Positions 38,476-47,241 of a stretch of DNA of 64,000 nt are shown piece by piece. The position numbers and the translations under genes are program-made. Numbering within the stretch: position 1 is the first letter of the stretch; every line of letters begins with the position of its first letter. The stretch comes from Fusobacterium sp. IOR10 (GTDB taxonomy: Bacteria > Fusobacteriota > Fusobacteriia > Fusobacteriales > Fusobacteriaceae): NCBI RefSeq assembly GCF_010367435.1, contig NZ_WJWY01000002.1:1-64000 (forward strand), read 5' to 3'. Below the pieces are notes generated by a model, which had not been told where the DNA came from, did not search any database, and saw only the letters and a program-made list of their open reading frames with translations.

Positions 38476-39684
38476 ATGAAATTATCAGAGTTTAAAACAA
38501 TGAAAAAAGAGGTGAAAATATATTTTTATATTTTAGCCTTTACAGCTTTGGCAAAGGGTATGAGTATGGATATATTTTCAAATTATTTTAAAGATGCATA
38601 TGATGTTAGTGCATTTCAAAGGGGAGTAATTGAATTTCCAAGGGAAACACCAGGGATCATTGCTGTACTTGTTATTACATTGTTAGTTTCAATGAATGAT
38701 ATAAAAGTGTCCATCTTTGCACAAATACTTAGTATTATTGGAATTATTTATTTAGGATTATTCACTCCTCAATTTTCAGTAATGCTTATTTTTTTATTTA
38801 TTAATTCTTTAGGAGCACATATATTTATGCCCCTTGCTGATGGAATTGGAATGTCCCTTGTGGACAAAAATAAGTTAGGTATGCGTATGGGTCAATTTAA
38901 AGGAACATCTGTTACTTTTTTAATGTTATCTTCTACAATTGTTTTCATATGTTTTAAGTTGGATATATTTAGTTTTGTAACAGCAATTAAATGGCCATTT
39001 ATACTAGCAGGGATATTTTCATTTGTAGCATTAATATTATTAATTTCATTAAATAGAATAATGGGACATCCAGTAATTCATCATAAAAAAACAAAATTTA
39101 TTTTTAGGAAAAAATATAAATTCTATTATATGCTTGTTATTTTATTTGGAGTTCAAAAACAGATTATGTTAGTTTATGGTCCTTGGGTGCTTATTTCAAT
39201 ATTAGGAAAAAAAACAGATACCCTTGCATTGCTTTCAATTGTAGGAGCTTTTATTGGAATTTTCTTTATTCCAGAGCTAGGAAAATGGCTAGATAGATTT
39301 GGAGTTAAAAAATTATTATATGCTGATGGAATTTCATTTGTGGGAGTTTATTTCTTATTTGGATTACTTACAACAGGTTATGTTACAGGTGCACTATCAA
39401 CAGTTGGATGGCCAGTTTTGCTTGGATATTTAATGGTTATTTTAGATAAAATATCCACACAAATGAGTTTTATTAGAACTGTATATTTGAAAAATATTGT
39501 GGAAGATTCATCAGAAATCGTTCCTACCCTTGCCCTTGGATTAAGTATGGATCATTTTGTTTCAATTACTTGTGCTATTTTAAGTGGTGTTGTTTGGAAT
39601 CTTTGGGGACCACAATATATATTTTATTTTGCAGCTCTCATCTCCCTTGGAAATGTTTATATAGCCTATAAAGTAAAATTATAA
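38476..39684 (+). CDS. MFS transporter
   Basis: The 402-residue protein has about 12 hydrophobic segments and the MFS pattern between helices 8 and 9 (GKWLDRFGVKKLL). No substrate can be inferred, and the neighbours do not help. AGAGGG precedes the ATG. A strong terminator hairpin closes the unit. Confidence 0.78.
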   Translation: MKLSEFKTMKKEVKIYFYILAFTALAKGMSMDIFSNYFKDAYDVSAFQRGVIEFPRETPGIIAVLVITLLVSMNDIKVSIFAQILSIIGIIYLGLFTPQFSVMLIFLFINSLGAHIFMPLADGIGMSLVDKNKLGMRMGQFKGTSVTFLMLSSTIVFICFKLDIFSFVTAIKWPFILAGIFSFVALILLISLNRIMGHPVIHHKKTKFIFRKKYKFYYMLVILFGVQKQIMLVYGPWVLISILGKKTDTLALLSIVGAFIGIFFIPELGKWLDRFGVKKLLYADGISFVGVYFLFGLLTTGYVTGALSTVGWPVLLGYLMVILDKISTQMSFIRTVYLKNIVEDSSEIVPTLALGLSMDHFVSITCAILSGVVWNLWGPQYIFYFAALISLGNVYIAYKVKL

Positions 39685-39701
39685 AATATAAGTTTAAATT
39701 T

Positions 39702-39750
39702 AACCTTTCTATTTAGTGAAGATATAATTCATTAAATAGAAAGGTTTTTA
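39702..39750 (+). terminator. Terminator after the MFS gene
   Basis: AACCTTTCTATTTA pairs exactly with TAAATAGAAAGGTT and is followed by T. Confidence 0.88.
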
Positions 39751-39784
39751 TTTATCTTTATTTTATATAAAAGTTTTAAAATAT

Positions 39785-39833
39785 AGTTGACAAGTTAACT
39801 GTTTTAGAATATAATCTAGTTGATTAGTTAACT
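39785..39833 (+). promoter_or_regulatory. marR-MATE promoter with two MarR-type operators
   Basis: The promoter is TTGACA (39787-39792) and TATAAT (39810-39815) with a 17-base spacer. AGTTGACAAGTTAACT (39785-39800) overlaps the -35 box, and AGTTGATTAGTTAACT (39818-39833) lies just downstream of the -10 box. Each is an inverted repeat of AGTTRA/TTAACT type. The placement around the promoter fits autorepression by the MarR protein encoded next. Confidence 0.78.
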
Positions 39834-39851
39834 ATATTAAGGAGGGTGATA

Positions 39852-40307
39852 ATGAGTGGAATTATGAATGATCCAGTAGGTAAAGAAATTAATGAATTAA
39901 GAAGAGATATGAGAAGATTTTTATATTATCATTTGGATAAATATTCCTTAGGAGATAGTCAATTTGAAATATTGATTGAAGTATATAATGAAAAAGGAAT
40001 ATCTCAAGAACAACTGAGTAAAATCAGAAAAGTTGATAAAGCAGCTACAACAAATGCAGTAAAAAGACTTATGGAAAATGACTATATTTATAGGGAAAGA
40101 GATCCTGTGGACAAAAGGGCATATAAGCTTTATTGTACTAAAAAAGGGATTGATTTTATCCCGAAACTTAAAGAAATATTAAAGTTAGAAGATTTCATTA
40201 TTAATAAAGGAATTTCATTAGATGAAATGAAAATATTTAGAACAGTATTAAAAAAGATAGGATCAAATATTGATAATTATTTTAAAGAGGAGAAGTTAAT
40301 AAAATGA
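39852..40307 (+). CDS. MarR-family regulator
   Basis: The 151-residue winged-helix protein has the MarR recognition region (SQEQLSKIRKVDKAATTNAVKRL) and the wing YRERDPVDKRAYKLY. It starts at the ATG six bases after GGAGG. It overlaps the MATE gene by ATGA, so the two are one operon. The two operators in its promoter suggest autoregulation that is released by an efflux substrate. Confidence 0.9.
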   Translation: MSGIMNDPVGKEINELRRDMRRFLYYHLDKYSLGDSQFEILIEVYNEKGISQEQLSKIRKVDKAATTNAVKRLMENDYIYRERDPVDKRAYKLYCTKKGIDFIPKLKEILKLEDFIINKGISLDEMKIFRTVLKKIGSNIDNYFKEEKLIK

Positions 40308-41665
40308 ATGTACTAGAAAGATTAGAAACAGAAAAGATTTCAAAGCTATTAATTGAATTTTCAATTCCAGCTATTGTAGGAATGATTGTATTTGCTCTAT
40401 ACAATATAGTAGACAGGATATTTATTGGAAAAGGAATTGGAGCCTATGCTATGGCAGGTTTAAGTATTTGTTTTCCAATATTTATTATTTATATAGCATT
40501 TGGAATGTTAATAGGCCAGGGTGGAGGAAGTGTTCTTTCTATTAAATTAGGGGAGCACGATTATAAGGGAGCTCAAAAAGCTCTTGGAAATACCTTTACA
40601 CTTTTTATATTGGTAAGTCTATTCCTTTCAATTTTTGGGTATATTTATATTGATAAAATACTTTTAATATTTGGAGCCAGTGAAGTAACCCTTCCCTATG
40701 CAAAGGAATATATTTTTGTAATTAATAACTTAGTAATTTTTAATTTTATGTCAATGGGAATTAGTAATCTTGTTAGAGCAGAGGGAAATGCTAAATTTGC
40801 CATGCAAACTATGATATTAGGTGCTATTACAAATATTATATTAGATCCCATTTTTATTTTTTATTTTCATATGGGAATTAAAGGAGCTGCTTATGCAACA
40901 ATAGTTTCAAATATGATAGTGAGTTTAATTAATACATATTATTTTACATTTGGTAAAAAATGTCATGTTAGGTTGAGAAGGGAAGATCTTATTTTAGATA
41001 TGGAAACTGTTAAAATGATATTATCTATTGGTATATCTCCATTTTCATTGCAATTAACAACAAGTTTAGCTACAGTACTTTGTAATAAAGAACTCCTTCT
41101 TCAGGGGGGAGATTTTGCTGTTGGAGCAATGGGAATAATAAATAGTATATATATGTTTCTAAGTATGGTAATTGCAGGTATAAGCACAGGTAGTCAACCT
41201 ATACTAGGATATAATTTTGGTGCTAAAAAATATAATAGGGTACTTAAAACTTTTAAAATATCTATAATTGCAGCTGTTAGTCTAGGATTTTTTTTAATGG
41301 TATGCATTTTTATTGTTCCTAGTATTTTTATAAATTTATTCAATGATGGAAATCAAGAAATATTGAAAATTGGAATTAATGGAATAAGAATATACTTTTT
41401 ATTAATACCTTTAAATTGTTTTTATATAGTTGGATCAAACTATTTTCAATCTATAAATAAGGCTAATAAATCTTTATTTTTAAATCTTTTAAGACAAATT
41501 TTTCTAGTTATTCCATTATTATTAATACTTCCACATTATTTTGGTATTAGCGGTATTTGGATGATATTTCCCATAAGTGATCTCATTGTATTTGCAGTAA
41601 CAGTGATATTTTTAAAAAGACATATGACAAAAATGAGAAGATTAAATTATGCAAGTTTAGCTTAA
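40304..41665 (+). CDS. MATE-family multidrug efflux protein
   Basis: The 453-residue protein of the MATE family has about 12 membrane segments, the N-terminal FSIPAIVGMIVFALYNIVDRI and the second-half repeat typical of NorM/VmrA-like exporters. It probably exports drugs or cationic compounds using a Na+ or H+ gradient. It is controlled by the MarR gene that overlaps its start. Confidence 0.9.
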   Translation: MNVLERLETEKISKLLIEFSIPAIVGMIVFALYNIVDRIFIGKGIGAYAMAGLSICFPIFIIYIAFGMLIGQGGGSVLSIKLGEHDYKGAQKALGNTFTLFILVSLFLSIFGYIYIDKILLIFGASEVTLPYAKEYIFVINNLVIFNFMSMGISNLVRAEGNAKFAMQTMILGAITNIILDPIFIFYFHMGIKGAAYATIVSNMIVSLINTYYFTFGKKCHVRLRREDLILDMETVKMILSIGISPFSLQLTTSLATVLCNKELLLQGGDFAVGAMGIINSIYMFLSMVIAGISTGSQPILGYNFGAKKYNRVLKTFKISIIAAVSLGFFLMVCIFIVPSIFINLFNDGNQEILKIGINGIRIYFLLIPLNCFYIVGSNYFQSINKANKSLFLNLLRQIFLVIPLLLILPHYFGISGIWMIFPISDLIVFAVTVIFLKRHMTKMRRLNYASLA

Positions 41666-41786
41666 AGATTGTCCATATTTCCTATATTTTTTAGGTTGTT
41701 GTATGAAAAATAAAATAATAATTATTCTTTAAAATTTAAATTATATATGATAAAATACCCTTTTAAAGTTACAGAGGAGGAATAAA

Positions 41787-41981
41787 ATTAAATCATATAA
41801 AGAAATTGTTGAAATAATTTATAATAAGTTAACTATATGGAGAAACTTTACTTTAGTGGAGCTTCTATATGTTATAGCTATAGTAATAATGATTCCACTA
41901 GGTTTTTTAATATTTAAATTAGCAGTGGAAGGAAAATTAACATGGGGACACGTACTATGGATTAATCTATTGTTTGGTTAA
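41787..41981 (+). CDS. Small membrane protein with apparent ATT start
   Basis: A perfect AGGAGG at 41775-41780 is followed six bases later not by ATG but by ATT. From there an open frame of 64 codons runs to TAA. The product begins with a polar stretch, then has a hydrophobic segment (VELLYVIAIVIMIPLGFLIF) and ends HVLWINLLFG. It is not a known family. Possibilities are an ATT start (as in infC), a start codon lost by mutation, or an internal ATG (41892) giving a shorter product. There is no downstream partner gene. Confidence 0.45.
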   Translation: MKSYKEIVEIIYNKLTIWRNFTLVELLYVIAIVIMIPLGFLIFKLAVEGKLTWGHVLWINLLFG

Positions 41982-42007
41982 AATATTTTAAAATTAGTGT
42001 AAGATAT

Positions 42008-42036
42008 TGACTTATATATTACTTTGTAGTAATATG
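42008..42036 (+). promoter_or_regulatory. Promoter of the thiamine-uptake operon
   Basis: TTGACT and TAATAT are 17 bases apart, just upstream of the TPP riboswitch. Confidence 0.65.
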
Positions 42037-42064
42037 AGTAGTATTAAATTTAATGAAATTAAGA

Positions 42065-42162
42065 ATATTTGGGGAGCTGCTAAAAGCATGCTGAGATTGG
42101 AATGTATTAGTTCAAAACTCTTAGAACCTGATGTAGGTAATTCTACCGTAGGGATTATAGAC
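42065..42162 (+). ncRNA. TPP riboswitch (THI element)
   Basis: The leader contains the conserved blocks of the thiamine pyrophosphate riboswitch in order: GGGGAGCTGC, GCATGCTGAGATTGGAA, CTTAGAACCTGATGTAGGTA and ACCGTAGGGATT. It is followed by an intrinsic terminator (42200-42231), so TPP binding most likely promotes premature termination. The genes behind it are the HMP/thiamine transport genes ykoF-ykoC, as expected. Confidence 0.93.
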
Positions 42163-42199
42163 GATTAATCGTAGTTTTATATTTTATATTGCAAAGATT

Positions 42200-42231
42200 A
42201 GGTCATAACCCTATAGGTTATGACTTTTTTT
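42200..42231 (+). terminator. Riboswitch-controlled terminator
   Basis: GGTCATAACC pairs with GGTTATGACT around CTATA, followed by seven T. It lies between the TPP aptamer and ykoF and is probably the expression platform. Confidence 0.85.
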
Positions 42232-42301
42232 ATTTACATTGATTTTTAGAGGGACAAATATTCTTAATAAAATATATAACTAAAACTAGGAGGAAGAACA
42301 G

Positions 42302-42901
42302 TTGAATTTAAAATGTGGAATAAGTGATGTTGTTGGTGCTAGAATAGGAGTTTATCCTATGCAAGATAATTTTGTAGAGGTAATTTTAGGTGCCTTGAAA
42401 GAAACTGATAAAACAGGACTTTATGTTGTAACAGACGATTTAGGAACAATAATACAAGGAAAAAGGGAACGTGTTTTTGCCTATGTAAAGGAAGTATTTT
42501 TACGTACAGCCCATGCAGGGGAACATGTAGTTGCAAATGTTTTATTTTCAGTGGGATGTCCAGGAGATGTACCAGAAGATTTTGATTTTGATGCAAAGGC
42601 AAAATCTGTGGAACTTCCAATGGAAGATATGCCAATTGCTTGTGCTTGGTCACTATATCCCCTTGGAAGCAAAGAATATTTTCAAGTAATTGTGGAAGAA
42701 GTTGAAAAGGCTATGGAAATGTCCAAAGTGGAAGTTGAAAGTTATCATTATTGTACAAGATTAGATGGAAAAGCAAGGGATATATTTAACTTACTTGAAA
42801 CATCCTTTGAAGGGGTATCAAAAAGAATTCACCATACAATTATCCATGCAACATTTTCAAAGGGAAGCCCATCAAAAACAAAGGAAAAAATTCATATATA
42901 A
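42302..42901 (+). CDS. ykoF: YkoF-family thiamine/HMP-binding protein
   Basis: The 199-residue protein matches YkoF, a cytoplasmic protein of two ACT-like subdomains that binds thiamine or its pyrimidine precursor HMP. The internal repeat is visible (GARIGVYPMQDNFVEVILGAL and then MPIACAWSLYPLGSKEYFQVI). It begins with a TTG start 8 bases after AGGAGG. It is the first gene behind the TPP riboswitch and is followed by the ECF-type transporter genes. Confidence 0.85.
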   Translation: MNLKCGISDVVGARIGVYPMQDNFVEVILGALKETDKTGLYVVTDDLGTIIQGKRERVFAYVKEVFLRTAHAGEHVVANVLFSVGCPGDVPEDFDFDAKAKSVELPMEDMPIACAWSLYPLGSKEYFQVIVEEVEKAMEMSKVEVESYHYCTRLDGKARDIFNLLETSFEGVSKRIHHTIIHATFSKGSPSKTKEKIHI

Positions 42902-42917
42902 TTATAGGGGGAAGAAA

Positions 42918-43508
42918 ATGATTAAAAAATTAGGTTGGACATTGAAGGATATTATAGTTTTATGTGTACTTGGAGTTGCTTTTGGAGCTATGTATTTGGG
43001 AGGAGTAACTATTTGGGCATTTGCCAATGCAGCTTTTGGTCCTATTGGTCTTGATATAGTGTATGGAATTTGGTTTACAGCATCTATTACAGGGGCATAT
43101 ATAATTCGTAAACCAGGAGTTGCCCTTGGTACAGAATTAATGGCAGCATTAGGTGAAGTTATATTAGGTACACCATCTGGTATTATGGTATTTATTGGTG
43201 CAGCAATTCAAGGACTTGGATGTGAAGCAGTTTTTGCTGCAACTGGTTGGAAAAAATATTCAACACCTGTTTTAGTTTTAGCAGGTATGGGTGCCAGTGT
43301 AACAAGTTTTATTTATAATTATTTTGCCTATGGATATTCAAAATTTGCCTTTGTAATGTTAGCTAGTATGTTAGCAGTACGTTTAGTGTCAGGTGCTGTA
43401 CTTTCTGGTTTGCTTGGTAAATGGATTGGTGATGGTCTTGCAGCTACAGGTGCCTTGTCTTCATTCCCATTAGGTCGTGAAAGAGCTAAAAAGAGAGTTA
43501 ATGGATAA
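42918..43508 (+). CDS. ykoE: ECF transporter substrate component YkoE
   Basis: The 196-residue membrane protein has about six hydrophobic segments and the YkoE start KKLGWTLKDIIVLCVLGVAF. It is the HMP/thiamine-specific S component of an energy-coupling-factor transporter. The start ATG follows GGGGGAAGAAA. The frame overlaps the following ATPase gene by one base (TAATG). Confidence 0.88.
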   Translation: MIKKLGWTLKDIIVLCVLGVAFGAMYLGGVTIWAFANAAFGPIGLDIVYGIWFTASITGAYIIRKPGVALGTELMAALGEVILGTPSGIMVFIGAAIQGLGCEAVFAATGWKKYSTPVLVLAGMGASVTSFIYNYFAYGYSKFAFVMLASMLAVRLVSGAVLSGLLGKWIGDGLAATGALSSFPLGRERAKKRVNG

Positions 43509-45166
43509 TGGCAAAGGTAAAGGTTTTAAATCTATCAGTTGAAATTAATGAAAAATTTATTTTGAAAAATATTAATATGGAATTTGATACAAGGGATAGA
43601 ATTTTAATTTTAGGAGAAAGTGGTAGTGGTAAATCCACTCTCCTTCTATCTCTTATGGGAATTATTCAAAGATTTAACAACGCTTGTGTAAAGGGAAATA
43701 TATTTATAGATGGTGTGTCTGTTAAGGATATGAAAATATCCAAAGTAGCTAGAATTTTTGGAATAGTATTTCAAAATCCTGAAAGTCAGTTCTGTTCCCT
43801 TTATCCAAAGGATGAGGTAGCTTTTTCTTTGGAGAATCAATGTATGGATCCTTTACTAATGCCTAGTATAATAGAAAAATCATTGGAAGCATTTGATTTT
43901 CCAAAGGAAAAAGAAAATCAACTTATTAATACCCTTTCTGGAGGAGAACAGCAACGTCTTGCACTTTCTTCAATTGGTGCTGTGGATTCTCAAATGTTTT
44001 TATTAGATGAACCAACTGCAAACTTGGATCCAAAGGGTAGAGAGCAAGTGGTGAAATCTGCTAAGAAAGCTGGGGAAGAGGGAAAGGGATTAATAGTTGT
44101 AGAACATAATTTGGAAAATTGGATTCCATTTTTAGATCAGTTAATTGTTATTGATGGAAATGGTGAAATATTTTGTGATGGAAATATTCGTGAGATGTTT
44201 TATGAGCATAGTGATTTGTTAATGAAAAAAGGAATATGGTGCCCCTATAGTATTAGAGTATATGGAAAATTAAGAGAAATGGGATATAATTTTAAAAATG
44301 TCCCTTGTAATATTCAAGAGTTGAAAAATGAAAGAATCCCTGAAAATTTATTGAGAAAGGTAATGGATGTTTCTTGTAAACTCTCTGATAAATTAAAAAT
44401 AAATAGAGGAAATCCAATACTTAAAGTGGAAAAATTATCTGCTGGATACAAAAAAAATAAAAGGGTATTAAAGGAAATAGATTTAACTGTAAATGAAGGG
44501 GATTTTTTTGCTTTAGTTGGTGGAAATGGTAGTGGTAAATCAACTTTATCAAAGGTTATATTAAAACTGGCCAATATTTTTAGTGGAGATATTTTTCTTT
44601 GTGGAAGAAAATTATCCTCATATAAGGAACAAGAACTTTATGATTTAATTGGTTATGTATTTCAAAATCCTGAACATCAATTTTTAGAAGATACAGTGTG
44701 GTCAGAAATTGCCTATAGTATGGATCAAGTTACCAGGGATAAAAATATTAGAAATAAAGAAGTAAATAGACTGTTAGAAGATTTTCATCTTAAAAATTAT
44801 GAAATGAACAATCCTTTCAGTCTTTCTGGAGGACAAAAAAGAAGACTTTCTGTTGCAACTATGCTTGTGGGAGAAAGGAAAATGTTAATACTAGATGAAC
44901 CTACTTTTGGACAAGATGAAAGAAATACTAAAATGTTAATGGAAAAACTTGTTAAATTAAATGAACAGGGTATGACAATATTTATGATAACCCATGATTT
45001 AGATTTGGTAGATTCCTATGCAAACAATACTGCTGTGTTATATAACGGGGAAATTTTATATAGTGGTGACACTGAAAATCTATGGAATGAAGGGGAAATA
45101 ATTAAAAAAAGCGGTCTTGATTTTCCCTATAGAGTTAAACTTTTAAATGAGGTGAGTCTTTCATGA
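43508..45166 (+). CDS. ykoD: Duplicated ABC ATPase of the thiamine ECF transporter (YkoD)
   Basis: The 552-residue protein contains two ABC domains: Walker A GESGSGKST with signature LSGGEQQRL in the first half, and GGNGSGKST with LSGGQKRRL in the second. In ECF transporters the two ATPases (A and A') are usually separate; here they are fused, as is usual for YkoD. It powers uptake with YkoC and YkoE. It overlaps ykoC by ATGA. Confidence 0.9.
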   Translation: MAKVKVLNLSVEINEKFILKNINMEFDTRDRILILGESGSGKSTLLLSLMGIIQRFNNACVKGNIFIDGVSVKDMKISKVARIFGIVFQNPESQFCSLYPKDEVAFSLENQCMDPLLMPSIIEKSLEAFDFPKEKENQLINTLSGGEQQRLALSSIGAVDSQMFLLDEPTANLDPKGREQVVKSAKKAGEEGKGLIVVEHNLENWIPFLDQLIVIDGNGEIFCDGNIREMFYEHSDLLMKKGIWCPYSIRVYGKLREMGYNFKNVPCNIQELKNERIPENLLRKVMDVSCKLSDKLKINRGNPILKVEKLSAGYKKNKRVLKEIDLTVNEGDFFALVGGNGSGKSTLSKVILKLANIFSGDIFLCGRKLSSYKEQELYDLIGYVFQNPEHQFLEDTVWSEIAYSMDQVTRDKNIRNKEVNRLLEDFHLKNYEMNNPFSLSGGQKRRLSVATMLVGERKMLILDEPTFGQDERNTKMLMEKLVKLNEQGMTIFMITHDLDLVDSYANNTAVLYNGEILYSGDTENLWNEGEIIKKSGLDFPYRVKLLNEVSLS

Positions 45167-45939
45167 ATATGAAAAAATTTAATCCCTGTGCAAAACTTCT
45201 TGCTAATTTAATTGTTGTACTAGCATCTTTAATGGTTTTTGATCCATATACAATGGGTATGCTATTTAGTTTTAGTTTTTTCTTTGCTATTATTACAAAA
45301 TCATTTAATTCTAAGAATTTAAAAATGATTATTCCCCTTGTGTGTTTTGCCTTTGGAATGCTTTGGATGAATGGCTCCCTAGCAAGGGTTCAAAATCCAA
45401 AAATTATTGCAACTCTTTGGCATATAAACTTCACAGATAAGGGTCTTATTGTGGGAATGGTTTTATTTTTTAGAATTTTAACAATTGGAATTACTTCTAT
45501 TTTATTTACTTGCAACACTGAGCCTGATGCTTTAATATTAAGCTTGATTAAAGAATTTAAACTAAATCCAGGAGTAGCTTATGGTATACTTACAGCTTTA
45601 CGTTTTTTACCATCAATGGAATCTGATCTTGCTTTAATTAATGCAGCTCATAAAATCCGTAGTTCAAAGGGTAAAAAATGGTATAAGAAGAAAAATCCAT
45701 GGTATAGAAATGCAATACCATTACTTGGAACAAATATTAGAAAGGCGGAAAGAGTTGCCATTGCAATGGAGTCTAGAGGTTTTCAAACAGATATGAAAAG
45801 AACATATTATCGTACTATTAATTGGTATAGAAGGGATACAATATTTGTTTTTGCTACTTTAATAGTGGTTGTTTCAATTATTGCTTTTTCTTATAATTTA
45901 GGTTGGTTAGTTGGTTTTAAACGTTGGCAAGGATTTTAA
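45163..45939 (+). CDS. ykoC: ECF transporter transmembrane component YkoC
   Basis: The 258-residue EcfT-type membrane protein has about five hydrophobic segments and the coupling region with ALRFLPSMESDLALINAAHK and AERVAIAMESRGF, including the Ala-Arg-Gly type signatures that contact the ATPases. It completes the ykoFEDC operon. A terminator follows. Confidence 0.9.
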   Translation: MNMKKFNPCAKLLANLIVVLASLMVFDPYTMGMLFSFSFFFAIITKSFNSKNLKMIIPLVCFAFGMLWMNGSLARVQNPKIIATLWHINFTDKGLIVGMVLFFRILTIGITSILFTCNTEPDALILSLIKEFKLNPGVAYGILTALRFLPSMESDLALINAAHKIRSSKGKKWYKKKNPWYRNAIPLLGTNIRKAERVAIAMESRGFQTDMKRTYYRTINWYRRDTIFVFATLIVVVSIIAFSYNLGWLVGFKRWQGF

Positions 45940-45980
45940 AAAGGAGGTCTTAATTAGTTTTTAAACTATAGACCTCCTTT
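45939..45980. terminator. Bidirectional terminator ykoC / YeeE operon
   Basis: AAAGGAGGTCT pairs with AGACCTCCTTT, with A/T runs on both sides. It serves convergent genes. Confidence 0.85.
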
Positions 45981-45996
45981 AAATTTATATTATATT

Positions 45997-46554
45997 TTAT
46001 TTTCTGTGATCAGGTAATATAAATGCAATAACTATAAGAACAATTCCTATTGCACCTGCAACAAACAATCCAGGAATATTAGGAAGTAAAGGAATGCTTC
46101 CCTTGGCATTGGTAACAGCTAGAGTCATTTTTCCTCCTAAATCATAAAATAAGAAAGTATCTTTAATTTTTCCATAAATAAGAGTTAGTGATAATGCTCC
46201 AACCATTCCTCCTAAAACAAAGAAAATAGCATCTTTTCTACCTTCACCAAGGGCAACTAATCCTGTTCCTGGGCAAAAACCAGATAGGGTCCAACCTAAA
46301 CCCATAATACCTCCACCTATTATAACTCCAACATAGGATGATTTTATACTTAAATGTGATGGATCAATAACTCCAAATAGCATAAGCATAAATAATAGTA
46401 GATTACTAAGTCCAATAGCTAGAAGGATTGTTTTCATTAAATGAAAATCTTTTAGTCTAAGCATGTTTATAATTTTTTGTGGATTTGAAGCTCCAACTTT
46501 TTGAAGAATAAATCCAAATAAAAATCCAATTACAATAGCAAGTATTATAGCCAT
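45997..46554 (-). CDS. YeeE/YedE-family sulfur transporter, second subunit
   Basis: The 185-residue membrane protein has about five hydrophobic segments and the family motif SGFCPGTGLVALGEG with its conserved cysteine. YeeE/YedE (TsuA) proteins import thiosulfate or other reduced sulfur compounds through cysteine relays. It overlaps the upstream gene, which encodes a second YeeE/YedE-like protein, by 10 bases, so the two halves probably form one transporter, as is common in split versions. Confidence 0.85.
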   Translation of the reverse strand: MAIILAIVIGFLFGFILQKVGASNPQKIINMLRLKDFHLMKTILLAIGLSNLLLFMLMLFGVIDPSHLSIKSSYVGVIIGGGIMGLGWTLSGFCPGTGLVALGEGRKDAIFFVLGGMVGALSLTLIYGKIKDTFLFYDLGGKMTLAVTNAKGSIPLLPNIPGLFVAGAIGIVLIVIAFILPDHRK

Positions 46555-47138
46555 TCTTTATTACCTCCTTTGTATATGAATATAGCTGCAGGTATTGCAA
46601 TGGCAAATGCTCCCAAAGCAAATAAATAGCCACTGACAGATGTTTGCATCATACCACTCATCATATGTCCACTGGTACATCCCCCAGCAAGTCGAGAACC
46701 AAATAGGGCTAGTATTCCACCTAAAAATGATCCTAAATATCTTTTTACACGGGATTTTCCAAATTTATCTTCCCAAACTTTAGGAAGGGATTTGTTTTCT
46801 TCTTTACTTTCTTTATCTTTTAATTTGCTAGCAGTAAAACCTCCTAGAATCATTGCAAATACAAATACATAACTATAATTTAAAGGTTCGGCAATACTTT
46901 TAGCATATTTTCCTCCGCTTTTATTTATATATGCATTAAAGCTAGAATAACCACTTTTAGCTCCTGAATCTTTAACTACTAATTCTTGAACTGAGTTCCA
47001 TGCTACACCATCAAATATTACAAACTGTGTAGAAACACCAATTGGCTTTACTAGGGCCACAGCAACAATAAAAATAAGACCTAAAATTGTACCACTTAAA
47101 AACCAATGCCACTGTTTTTCTTTGATAAATTTTTTCAT
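46545..47138 (-). CDS. YeeE/YedE-family sulfur transporter, first subunit
   Basis: The 197-residue membrane protein has the motif AGGCTSGHMMSGMM with the conserved cysteine, typical for the other half of split YeeE/YedE transporters. It has an insertion of charged residues (about 115-135) between membrane segments. It is followed with overlap by the second half and preceded by a TauE-like gene. Together these suggest uptake and export of thiosulfate or sulfite-type sulfur. Confidence 0.85.
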   Translation of the reverse strand: MKKFIKEKQWHWFLSGTILGLIFIVAVALVKPIGVSTQFVIFDGVAWNSVQELVVKDSGAKSGYSSFNAYINKSGGKYAKSIAEPLNYSYVFVFAMILGGFTASKLKDKESKEENKSLPKVWEDKFGKSRVKRYLGSFLGGILALFGSRLAGGCTSGHMMSGMMQTSVSGYLFALGAFAIAIPAAIFIYKGGNKEWL

Positions 47139-47241
47139 ATTATCCTCCTTTTTATATTAATTTCTAGAAATAATTTGTTCTAATTTAACTTAATTTAATT
47201 ATATAACTATATTTTTTTTAATTCAAGAGATTTTTAATTTT

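Noticed and set aside
42357-42672. Minus-strand open frames across ykoF
   Set aside because: They overlap a conserved gene and have no ribosome site or recognisable protein features.
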